A DNA stretch of 35,531 bases from an uncultured Desulfovibrio sp. (GTDB taxonomy: Bacteria; Desulfobacterota; Desulfovibrionia; Desulfovibrionales; Desulfovibrionaceae). Below, piece after piece: positions 5,789 to 13,671 of the stretch (position 1 is the stretch's first letter; every line of letters starts with the position of its first letter). The position numbers and the translations under genes are program-made. The notes beneath the pieces are model-generated. The model did no database searches, had not been told where the DNA came from, and saw nothing but the letters and a program-made list of their open reading frames with translations. Location of the stretch: assembly GCA_900547595.1 (NCBI GenBank), contig URHE01000010.1, positions 1 to 35,531 on the forward strand. Direction: 5' to 3'.

Positions 5789-7552
5789 ATGTCCCTCTTT
5801 ACCCAAATACCCTATGACCTCCAGACCCTTATCAATAATATTGATTCGGGGATACTGGCCTTGCCGGAGATTCAGCGTCCCTTTGTGTGGGAAAATGCCA
5901 AGGTCCGCGACCTGTTTGACTCCATGTATCGCGGCTATCCGGTGGGGACGCTGCTGTTCTGGCTCACGAGCGCCACTACGCAGGCCGGGCGGAGCATCGG
6001 GCAGGGCCAGCAGACCATCCCGCACAGCCTGATCGTGGATGGGCAACAGCGGCTGACCGGTCTTTATGCGGTCATCAAGGGCAAGCCTGTCCTCCGCAAC
6101 AATTATGAATATGAAAATATTCGCATCGCCTTCAATCCGCTGAAAGGCGAATTCATGATTCCCGACGCCTCCACGCCCAAAGACCCGGCGTGGCTCCCCG
6201 ACATCTCGGCCATCTGGAAGCCGGATGCCGATCTTTTCAGCATCGTGCCGGAATATCTGGCGCGCTATAAGGAGCTCAGGGGCGAACACAGCCTCAGTGC
6301 CGACGACGTGGCGCGCATCAAGGAGGCGTTGAAAAAGCTGCACAGCCTGCCGGGAACCTACAACTTCACCGTCCTGCAGCTTGTCCCCGAAATGACGGAG
6401 GAAGAGGTCTCCCAGGTTTTCGTGCGCGTCAACAGCACGGGCAAACGCCTCAACCAGGCCGACTTTATCCTGACCCTCATGTCCGTCTATTGGGACAAGG
6501 GTCGCCACGAGCTTGAGACCTTCGCGCGGGAGACGCGTCAGCCCCCGGCCGCCAACGAAAAGGCGCCCTTCAATTTCCAGTTTCGTCCGGACCCTGACCA
6601 CCTGTTGCGGGTGGCCGTCGCCCTGGCCTTCCGCCGCGCGCGCCTGCAAAGCGTCTATGCCGTCCTGCGCGGCAAGGACATGGAAACGGAGGTATTCAGC
6701 CCCGAGCGTCGGGACGAACAGTTCGCGTACCTCAGGGAGGCGCAGCAAAAGACCCTCGACCTGCCCAACTGGTTCGGTTTTCTCACCTGTCTCACCCAGG
6801 CGGGCTACCGGCGCGAAAATCTGATCATCTCCCGCATGGCGGCCGTCTATGGCTACGCGTTTTACCTGATTGGCAAATACGATTTCGGCGTTGACCATGC
6901 GGCGCTGCGAAAGGTCATTTCGCGCTGGTTTTTCGCCTGCGCCCTGACCGCCCGCTACAGCAGCTCACCCGAAACGGATATGGAAAAGGATTTGGCCGCT
7001 CTCCGGGGGCGTACCACCGCCGAGCAGTTCGTGGGCTATCTGGAAGAACAGATGGCCCTGACCCTGACGCCGGACTACTGGAACATCACCCTGCCGGGAA
7101 AGATGGCCACATCCGCGGCCCGCAGCCCCGAATTGGCCGCGTATTTCGCCTCGCTGAACCTGCTTGACGCCCATGTCCTTTTTTCAAAGGTGAAGGTTTC
7201 GAGCCTCATGGACCCCGGGCTGCAACCGAGCAAGGCGCTTCTGGACAGGCACCATCTTTTCCCCAAGGGCTATCTGAAAAAGCACGGCATCACAGCGGTG
7301 CGCCAGACGAACCAGATTGCCAACATGGCGCTCCTGGAATGGCCGCAGAACATCACCATCAGCGACGACGCGCCGCATGAGTATGTGCCCCGTATCCGGG
7401 AGCAGGGGCTTTTCAGTGACGAGGAATGGGCGGACTTCTGCACCTGGCACGCCCTGCCGGCAAACTGGGAACACATGGAGTACGAGGAATTTCTCGCCGC
7501 CCGCCGCGTGGCCATGGCGCAAATCATTCGGGAGGGCTTTGAGCATATCTGA
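5789..7552 (+). CDS. DUF262 protein with C-terminal HNH-type motif (GmrSD/SspE-like)
   Basis: 587-residue protein. The N-terminal DUF262 domain has LPEIQRPFVW (about 24-33) and the nucleotide-binding-like DGQQRLT (about 84-90), then VNSTGKRLNQADF near 214-226. Toward the C-terminus, DRHHLFPKGYL (about 485) followed by NQIANMALLEWPQN resembles the His-Me finger nuclease core of DUF1524/HNH proteins. Such combinations occur in the GmrSD type IV restriction enzymes and in SspE-type phage defence, where DUF262 hydrolyses nucleotide and the HNH domain nicks DNA. The ATG has GGAGG four bases upstream. It stands alone with no modification genes, in DNA less GC-rich than its neighbours, suggesting acquisition. 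The target is unknown. Confidence 0.8.
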   Translation: MSLFTQIPYDLQTLINNIDSGILALPEIQRPFVWENAKVRDLFDSMYRGYPVGTLLFWLTSATTQAGRSIGQGQQTIPHSLIVDGQQRLTGLYAVIKGKPVLRNNYEYENIRIAFNPLKGEFMIPDASTPKDPAWLPDISAIWKPDADLFSIVPEYLARYKELRGEHSLSADDVARIKEALKKLHSLPGTYNFTVLQLVPEMTEEEVSQVFVRVNSTGKRLNQADFILTLMSVYWDKGRHELETFARETRQPPAANEKAPFNFQFRPDPDHLLRVAVALAFRRARLQSVYAVLRGKDMETEVFSPERRDEQFAYLREAQQKTLDLPNWFGFLTCLTQAGYRRENLIISRMAAVYGYAFYLIGKYDFGVDHAALRKVISRWFFACALTARYSSSPETDMEKDLAALRGRTTAEQFVGYLEEQMALTLTPDYWNITLPGKMATSAARSPELAAYFASLNLLDAHVLFSKVKVSSLMDPGLQPSKALLDRHHLFPKGYLKKHGITAVRQTNQIANMALLEWPQNITISDDAPHEYVPRIREQGLFSDEEWADFCTWHALPANWEHMEYEEFLAARRVAMAQIIREGFEHI

Positions 7553-7624
7553 ATTGGGCGCGGCACAGAAGATGGACAGGTCGAGCCGCTCAGCGTTGAG
7601 GTGTTTAGTCCCATATTGAAGTGG

Positions 7625-7657
7625 TTTGGGTTGCTATGGAACCTGCGGCAGCCCAAA
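7625..7657 (+). repeat. stem-loop in the 3' region of the DUF262 gene
   Basis: TTTGGGTTGC (7625-7634) pairs with GCAGCCCAAA (7648-7657) through 10 positions, one of them a G-U pair, around a 13-base loop. No U-tract follows. It could be a processing site or a small structured RNA. Confidence 0.4.
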
Positions 7658-7811
7658 TGGCGATGCACCTGATATGGACTGCCACCAGGAATGAAGCAGT
7701 ATTTTTGGCATATCGTGTGGCAATGCCCCGCCACCGCTTCAATGCCAGAAAAGCATTTTCGGCGAGATGGCGGAGGCGATAGATATAGGTATCATAAGCC
7801 CTCGGATTTTT

Positions 7812-7855
7812 ATGGCCTTTCCGTGGCGGGATGACTGGCTGGAGGCCATTTTTTT
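7812..7855 (+). terminator. probable intrinsic terminator downstream of the DUF262 gene
   Basis: ATGGCCT (7812-7818) and AGGCCAT (7843-7849) make a perfect 7-bp stem running into seven consecutive T residues (7849-7855). The long loop weakens it, but a shorter alternative stem (TGGC/GCCA) ends at the same T-run. The T-run lies on the plus-strand side, so it serves the DUF262 transcript and not the convergent MFS gene. Confidence 0.55.
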
Positions 7856-7882
7856 GTGCGTGCCCCTACCAGAGCATCACTG

Positions 7883-9061
7883 CTATGTCCCTCTCCGGCT
7901 CCCCACAGGCCGCCGCTCCCCGTTTTTTCGCAGCGGGAAAGCCCCGGCGGCCACCACAAGGCAAAGGACGGAGATCACCATGAGCGTCCTTTCCAGTCCG
8001 TAGTGCTGCGCGCCAAAGCCCAGCAGGGGCGGGAAGAAGAGCAGGCCGCTGTATGACATGATGGAAACGGTCTCGCTGGCGCGCACAGGGCTCACGCCGG
8101 GGTATTGCCCCGCGCGGCTGAACAGGATGGGCACAACCGGCGAAATGGCCAATCCCATGATGGCGTAGCCCGTCAGGCAGACGGCGGGGCTGGCGGAGAC
8201 GAGCACGAGCAGCATGGCGCAGGCGCAGGTCAGGCCACCCACCAGGCAGAGGAGGAAATCGCCCACGCTGTCCCGCAGCCTGTCGCCGAACCAGCGGCCC
8301 CCTACCTGCGACAGCGAGAACACGGCAAAGGCCAGCGCCGCCACCGAATCCGGCGCCCGCTTGGCCGTGGCCAGCAACAAGCTGCCCCATTCGGCCACCG
8401 AGCCTTCAATGACAAAGGCCAGCAATGCCAGCAGGCCGCAGCACAGGATAAAGAGCGGCACGCGCCCCCGTTCCGCCGTCGCCCCGCTCCCCTGGGGGGC
8501 GGTATCCGGCAGCAGGCGTGGAACGGCCCATGGCCGGCCAAGAGAGTACAGGCCGAGCACACAGGCCGCATTGACGGACGGCCCGAAGCCGAGCCATGCG
8601 CAAAGAGCGCCGCTCAAGGCCCCGGCGAGTCCGCCAAGACCGTAGGCGGCATGCATGAACGACATGCAGTTTTTTCTGTAGGCGCTTTCCAGCATGATGC
8701 CCTGCGTATTCTGGGCCACATCCGAAAGACCGATGCCAAGCCCTGTGAAGGCGCAGATGCCGCCGAGGACAAGCGGGCGCGGGGCCAGCCCGCATGCGGC
8801 GAGCCCGAGGATGGTGAGGCCGCTGCCAACGCGCAGTACGGTCCGGCTGCTTGAACGGCGGATGGCCTTGCCGCAGGTCAAAAGGCCGCAGACGCTGCCC
8901 AGGCCGAGGGCGAGCAGTATCAGCCCGACCTCCGCGTCGTTGGCGCCGGTCTGCGCCTTGAGCGCGGGCAGGCGCGAGGTGAAGATGCCATAGGCAAGGC
9001 CCGGGCACAGGAAAAAATAGGCGCAGGCCCGGCGCGCTTCCGCAAAGGATACCGATTTCAT
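7883..9061 (-). CDS. major facilitator superfamily transporter (YbjJ-like)
   Basis: 392-residue inner-membrane protein with about 12 hydrophobic segments spread over its length. It has the MFS layout: FTSRLPALKAQTG after the first helix as in the YbjJ/FucP-like branch, a cytoplasmic basic loop GKAIRRSSSRTVL between helices 2 and 3, and a central loop rich in Pro/Gly/Arg (about 200-225) dividing the two halves. The substrate cannot be read. Start at an ATG with only a weak upstream Shine-Dalgarno sequence. It lies 189 bases downstream of trmH on the same strand, with hairpins between, so it probably has its own promoter. Confidence 0.85.
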   Translation of the reverse strand: MKSVSFAEARRACAYFFLCPGLAYGIFTSRLPALKAQTGANDAEVGLILLALGLGSVCGLLTCGKAIRRSSSRTVLRVGSGLTILGLAACGLAPRPLVLGGICAFTGLGIGLSDVAQNTQGIMLESAYRKNCMSFMHAAYGLGGLAGALSGALCAWLGFGPSVNAACVLGLYSLGRPWAVPRLLPDTAPQGSGATAERGRVPLFILCCGLLALLAFVIEGSVAEWGSLLLATAKRAPDSVAALAFAVFSLSQVGGRWFGDRLRDSVGDFLLCLVGGLTCACAMLLVLVSASPAVCLTGYAIMGLAISPVVPILFSRAGQYPGVSPVRASETVSIMSYSGLLFFPPLLGFGAQHYGLERTLMVISVLCLVVAAGAFPLRKNGERRPVGSRRGT

Positions 9062-9094
9062 TCCATGACCCCAGAAACGTAGCGCTTTTGCGGC

Positions 9095-9117
9095 CCTTTC
9101 CCCGTCATGGGGAAAGG
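9095..9117. repeat. 9-bp hairpin upstream of the MFS gene
   Basis: CCTTTCCCC (9095-9103) and GGGGAAAGG (9109-9117) are perfect arms around a 5-base loop, 34-56 bases upstream of the MFS start codon. No T-run follows on either strand. A leader structure or an operator is possible. Confidence 0.45.
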
Positions 9118-9167
9118 ACTCCTGCGTTCCGGCTGTCCAGTATAAACTCCCGGGTAAGACAGGAGTC
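9117..9167. promoter_or_regulatory. separated dyad around a candidate -10 for the MFS gene
   Basis: GACTCCTG (9117-9124) and CAGGAGTC (9160-9167) are perfect 8-base inverted arms 35 bases apart. On the minus strand the sequence between them contains TATACT, a good -10 hexamer, without a convincing -35. The layout suggests a regulated promoter, with arms on either side of it. Confidence 0.35.
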
Positions 9168-9250
9168 AGGGGCGGAGATACAAGGGGTGTGGGCCGGGAA
9201 GGCGGGCACCTTCCGTTCCTGACGGCGCGGCGGCGCCGCAGCCGGATGCC

Positions 9251-9904
9251 TCAGCGTTGCAGCCAGTCGGCCAGCGTCGCCTCCAGCTCCTCCGCGTCCA
9301 TGCGCGGGGCGGCGTAATAGCCGGCGGCCTCGCGCTGGCGCGCGGCCTCGGCCAGGATGACCGCCGCCGCTACCGAGACGTTGAGGCTCTGGATCATGCC
9401 GTGCATGGGGATGTAGAGCCTGCCATCCGCTTCGGCCAGAAGCGTTTCGTCCACGCCTTCGTGCTCGTTGCCGAGGATGATGGCCGTGGGCCGCAGAAAG
9501 TCCCATTCCCGCAGGGGGCGCGCCTCGGGCGAACAGGAGGTGGCGAGCACCTGCATCCCCTGGGCGCGCAGGGCGGCGAACAGCGCCTCCCTGTCGCGAT
9601 GGCGCTCGCTTTCCACCCATTTGCGCGCCGAGGCGGAGCTTTTGCGCCCGAGGGCCGGGAAGGGCGTGTCGGTATAGTACAGATGCACCCTGCTCACGCC
9701 GAAGGCGTCGCACGAGCGGTAGATGGCGGAAACATTGTGCGGGTCGTGGATATTGGCAAGCACCAGGGTGAGGTCCGGCTGACGCCGGGAAAGCACCTGC
9801 AGGAGGCGCGCCCGGCGCCGGGGCGTGACCGGCCGCGCGGGCGCGGCGGCAGGGGGGCCTTCCTCCCCGGCGCAAGGGGACGGCGGATCGTGCGGCAGGG
9901 TCAT
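9251..9904 (-). CDS. trmH: tRNA (guanosine-18-2'-O)-methyltransferase, TrmH-type SPOUT
   Basis: 217-residue SPOUT-fold methyltransferase that uses S-adenosylmethionine for ribose 2'-O-methylation, most likely of G18 in tRNA. The three family motifs are present: HDPHNVSAIYRSCDAFGV with catalytic Arg, ILGNEHEGVD, and IPMHGMIQSLNVSVAAAVIL forming the knotted cofactor site. The last is close to that of TrmH itself. The ATG at 9904 was chosen over an upstream extension to 10120 because GGAGAAGG precedes it and the added residues are low-complexity. The N-terminus is Pro/Ala-rich. Divergent from the antiporter gene. Target specificity (Gm18 versus another 2'-O site) is inferred. Confidence 0.85.
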   Translation of the reverse strand: MTLPHDPPSPCAGEEGPPAAAPARPVTPRRRARLLQVLSRRQPDLTLVLANIHDPHNVSAIYRSCDAFGVSRVHLYYTDTPFPALGRKSSASARKWVESERHRDREALFAALRAQGMQVLATSCSPEARPLREWDFLRPTAIILGNEHEGVDETLLAEADGRLYIPMHGMIQSLNVSVAAAVILAEAARQREAAGYYAAPRMDAEELEATLADWLQR

Positions 9905-10101
9905 GTGGCCTTCTCCATTCTTTTCCGGTGGCGCCGCGGCTGCGGCCGTGCGGGAGCGTGCCCGGGCGCGCCGCGGCTGGAGCATATGTGGCAGAAAAAA
10001 AGTTTGCGGGCAAGCGCATTGCAAAGGACGGGATTTTGGCCTACACAAAAAGGAACTACCATGCCGGCGCGGGAGCGCCACACCCCAGTCAGGAGCGCAC
10101 G

Positions 10102-11550
10102 ATGTCACACCTCCGCTCATTGCCGTTGCTGTTGTCCGCCATCCTTGTGGGGGCGTTGTCCCTGCTCGCGCCCGAAGCGGCCCTCGCGGCGGCAGGTCAT
10201 CCCACCATTCCCGGCGCCCAGCTTTCCGCCGTATGGGTCATCCCCTTTGCCTGCATGCTGCTTTCCATCGCCATCATGCCGCTGGCGCTGCCCCATTTCT
10301 GGGAGCACCATTTCGGCAAGATCGCCGTTTTCTGGGGTCTGGCCTTTCTCGTGCCCTGTTTCATCGTCTACGGCATGGGCACGGCGCTCTATGAATTCCT
10401 GCACATCATCCTGCTGGACTACATCCCCTTCATCGTCCTGCTGTTCGCGCTCTTCACCGTGGCGGGCGGCGTGCGCCTCAAGGGCACGCTGGTGGGCACC
10501 CCGGTGGTGAACACGGGCCTGCTCGCCATCGGCACCGTGCTCGCCAGCTGGATGGGTACCACCGGCGCGGCCATGCTGCTCATCCGGCCCCTGCTGCGGG
10601 CCAACGCGCACCGGCGCTACCGCGTGCACTCCGTGGTGTTCTTCATCTTTCTGGTGGCCAATATCGGCGGCTCGCTCACGCCGCTGGGCGACCCGCCGCT
10701 CTTCCTCGGCTTCCTCAAGGGCGTGAGCTTCTTCTGGACGACCACGCACCTGTTCGTCAAGACGCTCTGCCTCGCCGCGATCCTGCTTGCGCTGTTCTTC
10801 ATCATCGACAGCCTGCTCTTCAGCAGGGAGGGGCGCCCCACGCCGCCGCACGATCCCGATGCCGCCGAGGAAAAGCTCGGCCTTGAAGGTTCCGTCAACC
10901 TGCTCTTCCTGCTGGGCATCGTGGGCGCCGTTCTGGCGTCCGGCATGGTCAACCTCGGCACCTGGATCGAGGTCTACGGGGTGCCCGTGGAAGGCCAGAA
11001 CCTGCTGCGCGACATTGCGCTCCTGTGCCTCGCGGGCCTTTCCTGGAAGTTCACGAGCCGCCACTGCCGCGACCTGAACGGCTTCTCCTGGGCGCCCATC
11101 GAGGAGGTCGCCAAGCTGTTCTTCGGCATATTCCTGAGCATGATCCCGGCCATCGCCATCCTGCGCGCCGGCACGGAGGGCGCGCTCGCCTCGCTCATCA
11201 AGATGGTCTCCACGCCGGACGGGCAGCCCGTCAACGCCATGTACTTCTGGCTCACGGGCGCGCTTTCGAGCTTCCTGGACAATGCGCCCACCTACCTCGT
11301 CTTTTTCAACACGGCGGGCGGCGACGCCCAGCACCTGATGACCGACATGGCGACGACCCTCATCGCCATTTCGGCGGGCGCGGTCTTTATGGGCGCCAAT
11401 ACCTACATCGGCAACGCGCCCAACTTCATGGTCCGCTCCATCGCGGAAAATCAGGGCGTCAGGATGCCGAGCTTCTTCGGCTACATGCTGTGGTCGTGCG
11501 GTATCCTGCTGCCGCTCTTCGGCCTGCTGACCTGGCTCTTCTTCATTTAG
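10102..11550 (+). CDS. sodium:proton antiporter, NhaD/ArsB (ion transporter) superfamily
   Basis: 482-residue inner-membrane transporter with at least ten hydrophobic segments. Family hallmarks are TTGAAMLLIRPLLRAN (about 155), NIGGSLTPLGDPPLFLGF (about 191), FLDNAPTYLVFF (about 391) and the second pseudo-repeat MGANTYIGNAPNF (about 432). The paired GxxxTPxGxPP and NxPT/GNAPN elements are those of the NhaD/CitMHS-type re-entrant loops. It probably exchanges Na+ for H+; an organic-anion substrate is not excluded. The ATG at 10102 follows AGGAG at 10091-10095, and the first 30 residues could form a signal-anchor. It is followed by strong hairpins before the next gene, so it is likely monocistronic. 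Confidence 0.85.
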   Translation: MSHLRSLPLLLSAILVGALSLLAPEAALAAAGHPTIPGAQLSAVWVIPFACMLLSIAIMPLALPHFWEHHFGKIAVFWGLAFLVPCFIVYGMGTALYEFLHIILLDYIPFIVLLFALFTVAGGVRLKGTLVGTPVVNTGLLAIGTVLASWMGTTGAAMLLIRPLLRANAHRRYRVHSVVFFIFLVANIGGSLTPLGDPPLFLGFLKGVSFFWTTTHLFVKTLCLAAILLALFFIIDSLLFSREGRPTPPHDPDAAEEKLGLEGSVNLLFLLGIVGAVLASGMVNLGTWIEVYGVPVEGQNLLRDIALLCLAGLSWKFTSRHCRDLNGFSWAPIEEVAKLFFGIFLSMIPAIAILRAGTEGALASLIKMVSTPDGQPVNAMYFWLTGALSSFLDNAPTYLVFFNTAGGDAQHLMTDMATTLIAISAGAVFMGANTYIGNAPNFMVRSIAENQGVRMPSFFGYMLWSCGILLPLFGLLTWLFFI

Positions 11551-11586
11551 AACCGATTGCGGAAAACGTGGTTTTTTGCGGGGTTT

Positions 11587-11621
11587 CGGGCGGGCTTGGC
11601 GCAGGGCGCCGGGCCCGCCCG
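11587..11621. repeat. strong 16-bp hairpin between antiporter and acetyltransferase genes
   Basis: The arms 11587-11602 and 11606-11621 pair along their whole length with two G-U pairs in the middle and an AGG loop. Only a short run of T residues (TTT at 11627-11629) follows. It is either an atypical terminator of the antiporter transcript or a leader structure ending about ten bases before the AGGAGGTGA ribosome-binding site of the next gene. Confidence 0.55.
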
Positions 11622-11644
11622 TCGTGTTTCAGGAGGTGACGCCC

Positions 11645-12331
11645 ATGGACCAGCGCGAACGCATGCTGGCCGGTCTGCCCTACAGGCCGGGCCGGGACGG
11701 CCTGCTGGAACTGTATATGGCCTGCCGCCGCAAGCTGTTCCGTTTCAACAGTCTGCCCCCGGATGCGGAGGAAGAGCGGGACGCGCTCCTGCGCGCGATC
11801 CTGGGCAAGTGCGGCCGGGCGCTGCGCATCGAGGGGCCGTTCTATTGCGATTATGGCTTCAATATCGAAGTGGGGGAGCGGTTTTTCGCCAACTATCACC
11901 TCACGGTGCTGGACGTGGCCCCGGTGCGCATCGGCGCCAACGTCCTGTGCGCGCCCAATGTGGCCATCTACACGGCGGGGCATCCCCTGCATCCCGCCAG
12001 CCGCAATTCCGGCTATGAGTACGGGGCGCCCGTGACCATTGGCGACAATGTCTGGCTGGGCGGCAATGTGGTCGTCAATCCCGGGGTCACGGTGGGCGAT
12101 AACGTGGTCATCGGCTCCGGAAGCGTGGTCACGCGCGACATTGCGGCCAATACTCTGGCGGCGGGCAACCCGTGCCGCCCCCTGCGCGCCATCACCGAAG
12201 CCGACCGGGACCTGTATTTCAAGGACCGCCGCTTTGATGTGGAGGATCATCTGGAGCCGCGCTGGCTGTTTGGCGAAACTGCCGCCCACGCCGGGAACGC
12301 CGCCCCGGACGGGGAGGAGGAACGTCCGTGA
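11645..12331 (+). CDS. maltose/galactoside O-acetyltransferase family (left-handed beta-helix)
   Basis: 228-residue acetyl-CoA-dependent O-acetyltransferase of the Maa/LacA type. Residues 4-55 carry the N-terminal Mac domain (ERMLAGLPYRP...). Hexapeptide repeats of the left-handed beta-helix follow (IEVGERFF, IGANVLCAPNV, IGDNVWLGGNVVV, VGDNVVIGSGSVV). The catalytic histidine lies in TAGHPLHPASR near residue 108, and the AAGNPCRPLR end of the coil is canonical. Compared with E. coli Maa it has about 45 extra C-terminal residues. It has a near-perfect AGGAGGTGA ribosome-binding site and its stop overlaps the GTG of the next gene by 4 bases. The acceptor sugar is unknown. Confidence 0.88.
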   Translation: MDQRERMLAGLPYRPGRDGLLELYMACRRKLFRFNSLPPDAEEERDALLRAILGKCGRALRIEGPFYCDYGFNIEVGERFFANYHLTVLDVAPVRIGANVLCAPNVAIYTAGHPLHPASRNSGYEYGAPVTIGDNVWLGGNVVVNPGVTVGDNVVIGSGSVVTRDIAANTLAAGNPCRPLRAITEADRDLYFKDRRFDVEDHLEPRWLFGETAAHAGNAAPDGEEERP

Positions 12332-13137
12332 AGATCGACACGCTTCAGCTTTGGTATTTCAGCCCGGTTTTCCATACCCGCGCCCTGGTGCGGGCTCTGG
12401 GGAGCGCGCTGGCGGAGCGGCTCGGCGTGGCGGAAGTGCGGGAGCATGACGCGACGCCATGGTCCGCCGCCGGAGAAGCGCCGTCGATGTTGGCGCCGTC
12501 TGAGCTGGCCATTCTGGGGGCTCCGGTCTATGGCGGCCGTGTCCCCGCGCCGGCGCTGGAACGGCTCCCCCGCGCCGCGGGAAGCCCGGCTGTGCTGCTT
12601 GTCAGCTATGGAAACCGCGCTGTTGAGGATGCGCTTCTTGAGCTCCGGGATGGTGCCGTTGCCCGCGGCTTTCGTCCCCTTGCCGCCGCTGCCTGCATCG
12701 CGGAGCACACCATCGCGGGCTATGCGGCCGGGCGGCCGGATGCGGCGGATATGGCCGCGCTCGGGGACTTCGCCGGCGCGGTGGCGTCCCTCGTGCGGCA
12801 GGACGTGCCCGGGAGCCTGACAGAGCCGGAGATTCCCGGCAATCGTCCGTACCGGAAGTTTTCTCCGTCCGCGCTGCCGCAACAGGTGGGCGATGCCTGT
12901 ACCCGCTGCGGCCTTTGCGCGCGCCAGTGCCCCACGGGCGCCATTGACGCCGGCGAGCCCGCGCGGGTCGATGCGGACCGGTGCATCTGCTGCATGCGTT
13001 GCGTCAACATCTGCCCGGCCCGGGCGCGGCAGGCGGATGCCGGATTCCTTGCGGCGCTTTCCGCGCGGCTGGCGCCGCTCTGCGCCGGGCGCAGGGAAAA
13101 TGCGTTTTTCCTGCCGGAAGCGCGGCCTGGCGCCTGA
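12328..13137 (+). CDS. EFR1-family flavodoxin-like / 2x4Fe-4S ferredoxin protein
   Basis: 269-residue redox protein: a flavodoxin-like N-terminal domain followed by two 4Fe-4S motifs, Cys191/194/197/201 and Cys219/222/225/229. The flavodoxin part keeps GAPVYGGRVPAPA and VSYGNRAVEDALLEL, both typical of EFR1 proteins. The phosphate-binding loop after the first strand, usually FSGTGNT, reads FSPVFHT (11-17), so FMN binding is doubtful. The GTG start overlaps the upstream stop as GTGA and has a GGAGGAGG site before it, so expression is coupled to the acetyltransferase. It probably moves electrons in the cytoplasm; partners are not evident. Confidence 0.85.
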   Translation: MKIDTLQLWYFSPVFHTRALVRALGSALAERLGVAEVREHDATPWSAAGEAPSMLAPSELAILGAPVYGGRVPAPALERLPRAAGSPAVLLVSYGNRAVEDALLELRDGAVARGFRPLAAAACIAEHTIAGYAAGRPDAADMAALGDFAGAVASLVRQDVPGSLTEPEIPGNRPYRKFSPSALPQQVGDACTRCGLCARQCPTGAIDAGEPARVDADRCICCMRCVNICPARARQADAGFLAALSARLAPLCAGRRENAFFLPEARPGA

Positions 13138-13191
13138 GGCCGGTCTGAAGGAACGCTTGCGGGAGGAGCGGGAAAAACGGAAGCCGCCCTG

Positions 13192-13671
13192 TCAGCGGTC
13201 TTTCTGCCGCAGGTGGAGGAGCGGCCAGGGCCTGCCCTCGCTGTCCACCGGGCTGCGCCCCGTCACCACAAAGCCTTGCGCGCGGTAAAACGCCAGGCCC
13301 GCGGGATTGTCCTCATTGACCTCCAGCGTCAGCGGACCGTGCAGGCGGCGCGCGTGCGCCAGCAGGCGCGTGCCCACGCCGCGCCGGAACCACTCCGGCG
13401 CCACGAAGAGCATGTCCACATGGCTGCCCGCGCCGCCGAGAAAGCCCACGGGCTGTCCGCGGGCTTCGGCCAGCCACAGTTCTTCCACTTCCGGGAGCAG
13501 GCGGCGCACCTCTTCCCCGATGCTGTCCAGATCGCCGGGCGTGAGAAAGTCATGGGTGGCTTCGCAGCTGCGCCGCCACAGGGCGACGAGCGCGGGCCAG
13601 TCCTCCGCGCGGGCCCGGCGCACACGCGGCGCCGGGGCAGCCTCCGTGGCGCTCAGTAGTTGTATTTCCAC
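13192..13671 (-). CDS. GNAT-family N-acetyltransferase
   Basis: 159-residue acetyl-CoA-dependent acetyltransferase. The acetyl-CoA binding segment FVAPEWFRRGVGTRLLAHA (about 90-108) contains the R-R-G-V-G-T pyrophosphate loop. It is followed by LEVNEDNPAGLAFYRAQGF, the usual motif B region. The N-terminal SCEATHDFLTPGDL resembles YjaB-like members. The GTG start lies inside the 3' end of tamB (19-base overlap) on the same strand, so it is probably translated from the tamAB transcript. A weak hairpin followed by TTTTT on the minus strand (about 13151-13200) could end it. Substrate unknown; a link to the envelope function of tamAB is not required. Confidence 0.85.
   Translation of the reverse strand: MEIQLLSATEAAPAPRVRRARAEDWPALVALWRRSCEATHDFLTPGDLDSIGEEVRRLLPEVEELWLAEARGQPVGFLGGAGSHVDMLFVAPEWFRRGVGTRLLAHARRLHGPLTLEVNEDNPAGLAFYRAQGFVVTGRSPVDSEGRPWPLLHLRQKDR

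Larger units (their letters stand above)
7553..7882. other. 330-bp stretch without a gene after the DUF262 gene
   Basis: Reading both strands shows only short open frames without ribosome-binding sites. The base composition is lower in GC than the flanks. It holds a 10-bp stem-loop at 7625-7657 and an intrinsic terminator at 7812-7855. No transposase remnant or direct repeat pair was recognised. Confidence 0.6.

Noticed and set aside
7636..7782. Small open frame of about 48 codons after the nuclease gene
   Set aside because: It has no ribosome-binding site, no recognisable protein features, and its start lies in the loop of a hairpin.
10061..10102. ATG with good AGGA spacing just upstream of the antiporter
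   Set aside because: Its frame runs through the antiporter gene as a Ser/Pro/Arg-rich shadow and ends there; a leader peptide is possible but nothing supports it.
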